A stretch of 64,000 bases of DNA from Hippophae tibetana. Its lineage: Eukaryota > Streptophyta > Magnoliopsida > Rosales > Elaeagnaceae. The stretch covers positions 46,259,452-46,323,451 of the forward strand of contig CM072811.1 of assembly GCA_037013495.1 (NCBI GenBank). The letters are read 5' to 3'. Below the pieces are notes generated by a model, which saw only the letters and a list, made by a program, of their open reading frames with translations, did no database searches and had not been told where the DNA came from. Below are positions 25,009 through 35,127 of this stretch, piece by piece. Positions within the stretch are counted from its first letter, which is position 1; each line of letters starts with the position of its first letter. Both the position numbers and the translations under genes were made by a program.

Positions 25009-25790
25009 GGCTAAGTCCCACCTCAATAATAGTTTTTGGATCAGAAGTAATTTAAATTTTGAGAGTATAAAATAATAACTATAATTTTAATATATTTATA
25101 ATTTTGTTTATTATTTAAAAATTTAAATAAAAATAAAACATGGCTACAAAATTGTCGCCTTGTGCCCCATAACAACATGGTCCGGGCCTGATTGTACGTC
25201 TCTTTTGACCTATAGGTCGTCCCCTATTGACTGATAGCTAAGAAACTCGTGCTGATTTATAAGAGTAAACTTCTCCTCCCTTTTTTTTTATCCTTATTGA
25301 AATTGGGTACCAATTTTTTTTGACCGTTTAACATAATTTAAAAAAAAAATTAATAATCATATTAATGAAGAATATTCTTTATATAAATGAGACATTGTAT
25401 ACTTTGGTGGTATCATTCTCAACAATTTTCAAAACGTTGGCATCAAATTATCCTTCATCATAAATAATAAATTAAGAGAGGATCTATATTGCTCTATAGA
25501 AAATGAGAAATAAAAAAAATCTCCAAAATTATATAACTGCATTACATATCTAAGAAATTCATTCGAGGAGTTAAAATATTAGAGAAATTTAAGAAATGCT
25601 AACAACAAATATAGATGTTAAATTAAACAATTTATGGATAAAATCTTCTTCTGTTTTTATTAAATTCATTTTTTTATGTTAGTCACTTAATGATTCTTCT
25701 TCTCTTTTTATTAAATTAAACAATTTTTGTATAATCCACTAAAAATTTAGCGTAAACAGATAATTAATGATTACAAGTATTGAAGTTCAA
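24131..25790. other. AT-rich region upstream of LAR
   Basis: No gene is seen. An ATT run lies at about 24985-25003. The distal promoter of LAR would lie at the start of this stretch. I could not single out MYB or bHLH sites with confidence. Confidence 0.4.
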
Positions 25791-25796
25791 GAATCT

Positions 25797-26010
25797 TGAG
25801 TGTTATCCCTTGCAATTAATCTTGCTAAAGTAATTGGCAAAAATGAGTTTGTAGTTGCAGGAGATTGTAAATATATTATTGATTGCATAAACAATCAAAA
25901 TAATTTAATATCTTGGAAAGTAAAATAAGTTTTGGATGATTGGGAAAGCAATGTGGTGGATTACGAAATTACAGGTGGATAAACTTTTATTCGTAATTTA
26001 ATTTAAATGG
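25797..26010 (+). pseudogene. RNase H-like (RVT_3) remnant, probably from a LINE
   Basis: The plus strand reads AINLAKVIGKNEFVVAGDCK, then YIIDCINNQ and SWKVK, then, after one stop, VLDDWESNVVDYEI. This follows the RVT_3 layout found at the C-terminus of plant non-LTR elements and related pseudogenes: an A-x-x-LA helix, F-VEGDC with the acidic residue, and a later helix. Stops and short length show it is a relic. The rest of any LINE is not recognisable nearby. Confidence 0.5.
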
Positions 26011-27279
26011 AAGCTTGTAATTTTTTTATTTAATAAATAATTCAATTCATATTTATTAAAAAAATCCTTTTTGTTATAAAAAAAATATTTTTTATTATTA
26101 ATTTAAGCATCATCACATTATCTTTTTTCATTGGTTTAACTATATGATTTTAAGTATATTGAAACTGTTATATTTATCATTTTTTAAATAAAATTAGATA
26201 AAATTATTAAATTTATGTATAAAAAACATGACAAAATGTTAATATTTTTTTTAGCTTAAGATAGCATTTTATTGATAATGATAATGAGATTATAATTGTT
26301 AAAAAATGTCCGTGGGACTATTTATTTTTATAAACAAATGTAATTTATTTATTTGAACTATTACATATATTAAATTGAGACAAAAATCAATTCTCATTTA
26401 TAATTTGTTCTAACCACTAGGGATCTTGGAATCTTCTTTTCTAGGTGGGATTTCTGACTTGTTTAAATAAACTACAAAATTAGATTTATGTAGTGTACAT
26501 TCTTCATAAGTAATATTGTTTATTGAGTAGTTAGGGGCATTTGTCTATATTTTTATCCATTTTTTTTAAAAGTGAACGTACCACTCGATATGGATACTTT
26601 TTAAAAATATATATTTTATAATATTCGATTTTTTTTTATATTTTTGTAGAAGTATGAAAAAATGTGATTTTTTTAATATTTTCAAAAATTATTTCCATTT
26701 TTAAATTTTTAATAAAATTTTAAAAATATAAAAGAATATCCGTATAAATATATCATGAAATATTAATTTTATATTTTTTAATTTTTTAATTTTTTAAATT
26801 AAAGATGTATCTACACAATATATTTTATAATAAATTAAATTAATACTTGTGTAAAAATGATTTACAAATTTTTTATTTATTTAAATAATAAATATTTAGT
26901 TTTAAGTTATATCACAATTGATTTGTAGATAATAAATTAGATAAACATTTTTAATTATACTTCTTTCATTATCTTTCGTTATTTTTTATATTAAAAATTC
27001 TTAATTTTAAAATAATTTTTTACGTGTATTATTCATTTTAACATAATATATACAATAATATGAAATTAAAATAATCATATTTTCAAAATAATATCACTCA
27101 TAATATATATATATATATATCTTAGATTTGAATCAATACATAATATATGAAGTATAAATGAAAAAAAATCAATTTAATTAATCTATTATTATTTGTTTTA
27201 GTATTTTAAAAAGTTCATTAATTTTTTAAGAAATAGTTATAAATTTTACGTTATTCATAATCTTTTTCAAATACAATTG
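26011..27279. other. AT-rich sequence, no gene seen
   Basis: Low-complexity A/T sequence with a TA run at about 27101-27120. No repeat boundaries or coding signal recognised. Confidence 0.5.
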
Positions 27280-28095
27280 ATATCGATTATATCCTTAATT
27301 GCGTTATGGTCTTTGGAGGGCGGCTCGGGTACTACATGATCAAGCATGATCTCACCAACTAGATTAGTGGCTCGACCCTCAAGGGCATCGAGACCTGACT
27401 GCCATGTTTCTTATTTGATCTCCTCGAGTTCTCTTTTTAACTCAAGAAGTTTATGTGTCATCTCATAATGAGGATCGATCTCCAATATGACCTTATTATT
27501 GGCTGGAAAGATGTGGCCTTATGTCGATGCTACCTCATTTTTTGCTAGTCTTAATCTTTTCTCGATTCGCATTCCTATCACGACAGATGTAATTCTAAGG
27601 AACTATGCTTGCTTACTAAGTCTTTCTCTCAAAACTCGTGTTGAATTCTTGAAAATAAGGGGTCAGAAGCCAAAACTTAATCTTGGAATATGAGTCCCAC
27701 GGTGGGTGCTAAAATGTTAGGATGGTCTGATTTACAAAAAAATAATTTTAGAGAATGTGTGGATCTCTTATGAAGTCCATATATATAAAGAGCATTACAA
27801 GTATACATGTTGATTACATATGTGGTACACATCACAACATGTCAGAGGGGTATAAGAGTAAAAAAAAATACATTTAAATCTTGAGGTTGATCACCCATGA
27901 CTCGAACTAATGGTAGGTCTTCTTACATCAAAGCTCTTATGCGTATGCAAGCTCATACTACGAGTATCGTTGTAGGCGTGAATATAATCAGGTCTTCGTA
28001 GGACGGCTCGTCCAATGACTTGGCTATTATTTGGATCATGGTTTAAGTCAATCCATATGTTCAAACAATATAGTCACAACCAATCAGTCTCTTTG
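27280..28095 (-). mobile_element. Truncated Ty3/gypsy-like element: 5' LTR plus start of gag
   Basis: An LTR-like segment starts with TG at 27715 and runs to about 28090. Directly to its left, at about 27693-27713, the minus strand has TTTAGCACCCACCGTGGGAC, close to the plant tRNA-Lys primer site with changes of the kind left by CpG decay. Left of that, the minus strand gives a gag-like segment (IDPHYEMTHKLLELKREL, then a stop, then SGLDALEGRATNLVGEIM), apparently a coiled-coil N-terminus. The element is cut off at about 27280. The LTR start resembles those of the gag-only element at 412-2524, suggesting one family. Confidence 0.5.
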
Positions 28096-29984
28096 AATCA
28101 AAGGATAATAAAAATCTCTTACACCTATACCTAAATGAAAGCTACTTCTTGGTTATTAATTTCAATTTTAGTTAAACCAACCCAATAACAATTTTTGCGA
28201 ATTAAAAACTCAATAAAATGATTAATATTGAATACACTCAAAGTATTTATGATATAGAATTTTTAAAAATAATTTAAAATAAAAAATTCGAGTTTTAAAG
28301 TTGTTAGAGTTTCCTTATATTTTCTAATTGATTTTGAAAATACAAAATAAGGAACATTTATAAAAATTCTTAAGCTATCAAGTATCTCACCAACCATGTG
28401 AGTAATCATTTGTTGACAAGTCGACAAAGGTTAAAGCCATAAGGATGAGGATATATGTTGCAAAATCTCGTTGGTCATCTTATTTACCACCCCACTAACC
28501 ATATGGGTAAGCACCTCAACTAAGGTAAGAGGAAGCTCTTAAAAATTATTTTTTTAATGAAAAATTATTAAGAAGTTTTTCACAAATAACTAAAAATAAA
28601 CACAAACGCATAGACAAAAATACAACCTTGTTTTCAAACCATATGACTCGAATCCTTAATATGATGTGCGTAAACATAAAACATACAAAGTATTTCAACT
28701 ATATGTAAGTGTGCGATTCTATTTTGACTTATCTTATATAAAGGAAGATAAAAGACTAAATAAAATAATATAGATTCTGTATTTTTTACATAAAAATATT
28801 AAGCAATATGAATCACAAGTTTTACAATTGTCATTGAATAAAAAAGATATTAATAACATATAAATTTATAACTATTTTTTTTAAAAATAAAAAAGATCAG
28901 ATTTATTTTCTTAGATAATTACGTTATGTGGTACCATATAAATAATATTGATAAAAAATAATTATAAATGAAAATGACTATTTTATTCTTCTTTATTTAC
29001 TACAAATTCGTATTTTTTCCTCGTGATAAAGTAATATTAAACTTAGATATATTTTAAAAAGAAATGACAGACTAATGATTATCATCATAAAATAAACTAA
29101 ATTAACGTAACACTTTTTTGTAAATAGGTTTGGAACTTTTTCCACTTTTTCTTCTTTTCGAGCACACTATATATGTTAGCCCAAGTCCCTTAAACCAGTC
29201 TCCTGCATGATTGGCCAACTTTAAGTCTCTTAAACCATCTTAAAATGACTACTCTGAATTTACTTACTTATAACCAAGAATATCGATATTTATAAAAATG
29301 ACAAAAATGTCAATTTTATGAAAATAATGAAGAACTGTGGAAGTTATCAATTTATATATCATCCATATTGAAAGAAAAATAAATAAATTTTAATAAGTAA
29401 TTTATTAATACTGTTGACAGAAACCTTTAGAAAGTTATATATATATATATATATATAACTTTAATCAAATAAGAAAGCAGGCTTTAATATAAAAATGAAA
29501 AGTCAAATCTACTCCCACCGACAAATGGATTAAAGGCTACCAGCCACTTCAAACAACAGTGACGTGTAAGGCAAAATCATTACATTCACGAAAAATTATA
29601 GAAATCCATTTAAGCAGATAAATAACATGAGCCACAAATACGACTTACATGACCATGTTGCACTATTTTACAATGACGAACCTATCAATAAAAAGGGAGC
29701 ACATAACCTAGGTTGGGGACACGTGGTCTCCTTATTTTGATTAAGCTTGTATTGATAATATCGAAGTTCAACATTGTTCTCAAGTTATATGTAAAGTGTG
29801 GATGAATCAATGAAGATATAACTTGTATACAAAGGTATAATAAACACTTCTTAAGAAAGTGATAGCATGCGTCTTATTGAATAATGTCCTTACAACCTCA
29901 AGGCAAACTTGACACCTGCTGCCCCCGGCTCCAATCTAAGGAGTGATTTTTTTTTTAATTTAGTTTAAAATTTTGGTTGAATAA
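28096..29984. other. Intergenic sequence, no gene seen
   Basis: Mixed AT-rich sequence. A less AT-rich patch at about 28390-28550 shows a repeated CCACCAACCATGTGAG/CCACTAACCATATGGG theme but no coding frame. A TA run lies at about 29438-29458. Confidence 0.4.
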
Positions 29985-31080
29985 TACATTTGGTTTCTTA
30001 ATTTTTTACTTATTTTATATTTGTTCACCTAATTATTATTTTTTTGGTGATATTTGGTTTCCTAATATTTTGAATTTAACAATTTTACTTCAAATCACTA
30101 ATTTTTAATTAAATGTGCATCTAATGTTAAAAATTTGACTAAACAATATACATGGTCCCTTAACTTTTATTAATTTAATCTCCTAATTATTTTTTCTTAA
30201 AATTTGATTCTAACTTTTTAAATTTTTAAATTTTAATTTAAATATTAATTTTCAATGAAGTGTAACATCTAGTGATGATTTTAATTGTATTATTTTTATG
30301 ATTCAATATTATTTTTGTAAAGATGTATGTTGTATTAATAAAGTTTTCACATCCATAAAAATAAAAATATTACTGCTCTACAAAAATGATACAATTTTGT
30401 CAAGACTCAAAAGTTCAAAACTTTAAGTCAACAACTAGGAAAATTTCATAAATGATCCCTATATTTTTCTATATTTTACACTCTAGTCTATTGATTGTTA
30501 TTTTTTTATGATTTGTTTCCTTTATTCTTTTTAGTTTTAACACTATGATCCCTTATTTTTTTATTTTATAATTTAATCACTTATTAATTTTCACTCGTTT
30601 ATTTTAAATTTAAGACCAACTTGAAATTTAACTATAAAAGTATAAAAGCATACAACTTATCAATTTTGAGTGCCTCCCTGTCACTTAAATATAACTTTGG
30701 TTTAGTTTACATGTATCTTTTTATTTTGATAATTGGAGATACTAACTATATTAATATAGTATTTATCTCCATAAAATTAATACAATTTATGTATTCATAA
30801 AAGCAATATTATATTACAAAAATAATATAGTTAAATCGATACACATAAATTTTTAATATTAGATATTATATTTGATTAAAAATTAACAATTTTGATTCAA
30901 ATTATTAAATTTAAAACGTTAAAAATTAAATCTTAAAAAAATAATTAAGAAAATATAGTGTAAAATGAGTAAAAATTAAAAGATAATTTATTTTATTTAG
31001 TGAGTGTTTAACATTAAATATTATATTTAATTAAAAATAATTTAGGTTAAAATTATCAAATTTAAAACATCAAGAGTAAT
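29985..31080. repeat. Large imperfect inverted repeat, MITE-like
   Basis: The left arm (about 30140-30355) and the reverse complement of the right arm (about 30715-30960) share the order of motifs: a TTAACTTTTAATTAA-like start, TTTTAAATTTTAA, ATTGTATTATTTTTGTA and AATACATAAATTGTATTAAT-like segments. The arms enclose unrelated sequence at 30360-30710. No coding capacity is seen. Outer ends are approximate. Confidence 0.35.
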
Positions 31081-31370
31081 AATATATAAATAAAAATGAA
31101 CATCATCTCATATAAAGTGTATATATATAATTTTTTTTGTAAATTCATATAAATTATATATAACTTGATAAATAATTGATTTTTGTCCTTCTTTACGCAC
31201 GAATTCACAACCGTTTAGAAATCATTTTCCTTCTAACATAAGTCAGCAATTTACTTCATATCAGCCACTTAAAAAAAAAGTATGATTCAGCTACCTACTA
31301 ATTTGATTCACTTTTGACCATCTCTCCTCTTATTTAACCTAATTTAAGTTAAATCATTCAACCTACTTAT

Positions 31371-31408
31371 CTATCTATCTATCTATCTATCTATATATAT
31401 ATATATAT
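31371..31408. repeat. (CTAT)n(AT)n microsatellite
   Basis: About six CTAT units run into an AT dinucleotide run. Confidence 0.9.
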
Positions 31409-31719
31409 GCATGCTCATTAATATTTTTAAAGAATGATAAATTTGGTACACAGAGAAATAATGTTGAAAAAAATGGTTCAACCAAAGTAATTTAATTAAA
31501 AATAATATAATAAAAAAATATTAAAATGGTTGATATAAAATTGTTAAAAGTTGTTTAGAATGATACTTGAATAATTAATTGATTTAAGTCATAAGGTTGT
31601 ATTTTAAACTACTTTCACCAAAAAAATAATGATTAGATATATTTTTTAAAAATTACAAATAATATTTTTAAAATCTAAAAAGTTACATATGATATTTTAT
31701 ACTTACCAGGTAATATAAT

Positions 31720-32640
31720 AAAAAGGAATCTGTGACCTGCTCTTCAATGGAGACAAAATGCATATCCAGCTCCTATTGGGAAACCAAATCACATACAATA
31801 TGAAAGTCAATTTTAATATGCTTGGTACGGGCATGCATGATTGAGTTTTTGGTTAGATATTAGGTGCTCAAATTGTCACAGAAAACTATCGACAGTCTGT
31901 CATATGGTATGCCAAGCTCATATAGTAAAGTCTTCAACCAGGTCAACTCAGCTAAGATTGAGGCAAGGGCTTTATATTCACTTTATGTGGGTGAACATGA
32001 AATAACTTTCTATTTATAAGAAACCCAAGACACCAACAAATTTTTCAAATGGATCCAAAATGCACTAGTGTAGTATTATAGTCCCCCCACAATGCTACGA
32101 TACAAAGAAGGATCTATATTAAAGGTGTGTCATTAAATTTGCTAAAGGTCTTACTGGTAGCAATTAGTGTTGGAAGAGGTTTAGAGAGTGGATCTATCTA
32201 ACTATTTCAAGCAAGTCCTTAACATGTTTGTGTTGCGATAGATGCATGTAGTTAGCAGTTCTAACCATTACAATGCCAAGGAAGTAGGAAAGATTACCAA
32301 GATCCTTGAGTGCAAACTTGTGTTGAAATATGGTGACAAAATTCTAAATTAGATGAAGAGCATTAATAGTCACAATAATATCATTCACATAAAAAGGATG
32401 ACAGTAAGTGTAGTTGTTGTCTTGTGAAAGAACACTAAAAAATCTTATTTAGAATTAGTGAAGCTAAGTGACAACAAACAAGAGCTTAAATTTTGATATC
32501 ATATGTGAATAGCTTGTTTGAGCCCATATAAGGACTTTCTGAGTTTACACACAAGAGGCCTCTCTGACTTAACTTCAAAACCCAAAGGTTGGGTGATATA
32601 GACTATGATTGAGAAAATAATCTAATTAATCCATTTAAAT
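31720..32640 (-). pseudogene. Copia reverse transcriptase/RNase H remnant
   Basis: The minus strand shows decayed copia pol. A DDI-like RT patch lies near 32380. HKFALKDLGNLSYFLGI lies near 32280-32340, LASILAELTWLKTLLYELGIP near 31900-31970, then FCDN and HARTKHIKIDFH near 31800-31870. Frameshifts and stops are frequent. No LTRs were found around it, so it is a fragment. It differs from the intact copia at 34462-39860 and looks much older. Confidence 0.75.
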
Positions 32641-33185
32641 TGAAAAATCTAATCTGATCTATCAGAGAATTAGATTGATAAAATTTATAATCGGATCAGA
32701 TTCAGATTGAAAATTACACAATCTATTTGGATTCGGATCAAATTTGGATTAACAGATTTTATAATCCGTTGTATCTAACTTAAACCGAATTACTATTAAA
32801 GTATAAATAAATATATATTTTATTTTATAATATATTATATTTAAATATTATGCATACTATAATTATATAATATTATTATTTTAGTTTAAAAAATATAAAT
32901 ATTGATAATAATTTAATAATTGTATAGATATATTTTTTATTATTTTTATTTTTTTAGTTGTGACTATAAATAATAATATTTGTTAAAAAATGTCAATTTA
33001 AAATTTAAATTCATGTATGTTATATTTTATATATGACAATAATTCATAAATAATTTCAGTATTAACTTGACATTAATCGATCTAAAAAAATTCAATTTGT
33101 TCGGATTTGGATTGATTATATCATAGGATCAAATTCGGATTGAAAATATTCAAATCCATTTGGATCGTATCGAATTAAAATTGGC
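32641..33185. repeat. AT-rich repeat with GGATT/AATCC-rich ends
   Basis: Both ends are rich in variants of GGATC/GGATT (CGGATCAGATTCAGATTG near 32693; CGGATTTGGATTGATTA near 33100; AAATCCATTTGGATCGTATC near 33150), partly in inverted orientation. The AT-rich middle has no coding signal. It abuts the gypsy integrase remnant on its right, so it may be a small inverted-repeat transposon inserted there. Confidence 0.3.
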
Positions 33186-33189
33186 CAAA

Positions 33190-33660
33190 AATGAGCATGA
33201 GCGTTATGGGCTGTTAGAACAAACCCCCAAGGATGCACAAATGAGACCACATTTTCCCTAGTATATGGAACCGAGGCGATTATACCAACCGAGGTAACAA
33301 TCCCTACCCTCAAATCAATCCTAACAGAAGAATAAAATGAGGTAAGAAGAGCAGCCGAATTCACCTTAGCAGAGGAAAAAAAGGATGAAGCTTTAAGTAG
33401 GATGATCGAACAAAAAAGAACAATATCAAAATATTACAACAAAATTGTGCGCTTTAAAACATTTTCCAATGGTGATTAGGTTCTCAGAAAGGTTTTTCCT
33501 AACAAAATGGAATTGATGACTAGTAAAATGGGTGCCAATTGGGAGAAACCTTATCAAATAATTGAGATAACACCAAGAGAGGCCTACTTATTGAAAAGCA
33601 TTGAAGGCAAGAAGGAAGGCATAAGTTGGAATGTCAAACACTTAAAAACATACAATTTCT
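33190..33660 (+). pseudogene. Ty3/gypsy integrase C-terminal remnant
   Basis: The plus strand reads LWAVRTNPQG, then FSLVYGTEAIIPTEV, then after stops YYNKIVRFKTF, VLRKVFPNKMEL, GANWEKPYQIIEITPREAYL and WNVKHLKTYNF with a stop. These are in the family order of Tat-type gypsy integrase: the LWAYRTTP and VYG-EAVIP blocks, then the C-terminal GPN-WEGPY-I domain ending in the WN-KHL--YY motif. At least two stops break it. The upstream pol is missing. Confidence 0.8.
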
Positions 33661-34461
33661 AAAAACACATGTATTAGCATACCTATCTTTTTTTTGTAAC
33701 AACGACGCATGTGTATCTATGAAATAAAAGGTTTCAACAAGTGATCACTTATTCAAGCTTTTTCCCTTATAATGGGCATTTAGGGCTGCACACCTAGATT
33801 AATAAATCAAGTAGGGTGCCGTAACAGTTGAAAAGGTCAACTGGTCCACCTCGGTAAATAATCAGATTAACACTTTAACAATTAAAAAAAATACGAGTCT
33901 AGATAGTACCAACTTGTTTCCCAAGGTCTACTTAAGGGTTAGGTCCTACGTTCGAGAGATAAGAAAAGTAAAACAAACATGTGTTAAGAAGGGGTCGTCA
34001 TGTCTAGTCGGGAATTAACTTGAGCAACAACGCTCTACCCCTAGGCCTCACGTGGATATCCTAATATGCCTTGCACTCCATTGAGTTAGGTATAGTACAA
34101 AAAGCCCTTTAAGTTAAGACTATTGCTGCCTGAATATTGAGCATTTTTACCTCTAAGTTGACATTAACTGGTAAAAGATGCATGTACATTTTATGGTTAA
34201 AAAATAAAAATATGATTTTAGGATATTTACAGGTTTAAATTGTATTTTTTAAAAAATAAATATGAGTTTATGTTTATTATTATGTTTAAAAACTATTTTT
34301 TCAGGTATTAATTAATTTATAATCAAATAGAGCTTTTAGAAAACATGTAAAACATCATTAGTCATTTTTGAAAAAACATACGTGTTTTCAAGATATGATT
34401 AAAAAATTGTACTAAAAAATACTTTTACCAAACCTTCTTCTATCTTTCTTTTTTTAAGACT
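33661..34461. other. 3' non-coding part of the gypsy remnant and flank of the young copia
   Basis: Sequence after the gypsy pol end is of mixed composition to about 34150, which fits the long 3' untranslated region of Tat-type elements. No LTR was recognised. From about 34200 it becomes AT-rich up to the copia insertion at 34462. Confidence 0.35.
34457..34461. repeat. Target site duplication AGACT (left)
   Basis: AGACT directly precedes the left LTR. The same five bases follow the right LTR at 39861-39865, the usual 5-bp footprint of copia integrase. Confidence 0.95.
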
Positions 34462-34666
34462 TGTAAGAATTGGATTTATTGATGATGAATAAACGAATGT
34501 TTACAACCTATTTATACAAAAGAAAAGCAAAATTGTAATAATTAAAAATAAACACAATTATGGAGAGGCATGTTCTTGGACAGCCTATCCTTCCCCACCA
34601 ACAGCTTGGTGGCTGCTTCCAGCTGGTGTGTTGGTTGTCACCAGCTGGATATCATGTTCTTTAACA
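34462..34666 (-). repeat. 3' LTR of the young copia
   Basis: Starts TGTAAGAATTGG and ends TTCTTTAACA on the plus strand. On the minus strand it carries a TATAAATAG box at 34508-34516 and an AATAAA signal at 34475-34480. A CCAGCTGG-type inverted motif occurs near 34620-34650. The C-terminal pol frame reads into this LTR and stops at 34585. Confidence 0.97.
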
Positions 34667-35127
34667 TTCCCCCTCAAGTTAGAATATATGTTAATTATTC
34701 CTAACTTGTTAAGTAAGCTTGAGAACTGTGGAAAACTCAGGGATTTGGTAAATATATCTGCTGGTTGCTCTAATGTAGAGATATGATAAGTTTTGATCAT
34801 TCCAGCTTGAATCTTTTCTCTTACTAGATGGCAATCGATCTCTATGTGTTTAGTTCGCTCATGAAACACTGGATTTGATGCAATGTGAAGAGCTGCTTGA
34901 TTGTCACAATATAACTTGGTTGGTTGGGAGTGTTTGATACCCAAATCATCCAGAATATATCGTAACCAGGTTACTTCGCAACATGCTGCTGCCATAGAGC
35001 GATATTCTGCTTCTGCACTTGATCGTGAGACTGTATTTTGTTTCTTAGTCTTCCAAGAAATTAGCGAGTTTCCAAGAAACATACAATATCCTGTGGTTGA
35101 TCGTCTTGTATCTGTGCATTTTGCCAA
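34585..35127 (-). pseudogene. RNase H remainder of copia pol, in the shifted frame
   Basis: This frame continues RNase H after the break: TRRSTTGYC, the catalytic [11 protein letters not shown] region, [14 protein letters not shown] and [18 protein letters not shown], with IFTKSL near the end. It overlaps the end of the main frame at 35061-35127, which fits the loss of a single nucleotide near 35124. It ends inside the 3' LTR. All later catalytic residues seem present, so only the junction is damaged. A programmed frameshift is unlikely, because copia elements normally encode RNase H in one frame with RT. Confidence 0.9.
34667..34677 (-). other. Polypurine tract of the young copia
   Basis: The minus strand reads TTGAGGGGGAA immediately before the 3' LTR. 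It is the expected primer for plus-strand DNA synthesis. Confidence 0.9.

Noticed and set aside
35061..35127. Programmed ribosomal frameshift in the copia RNase H
   Set aside because: Copia elements encode RNase H in the same frame as RT, and the two frames resume family similarity exactly one base out; accidental loss of one nucleotide is simpler.
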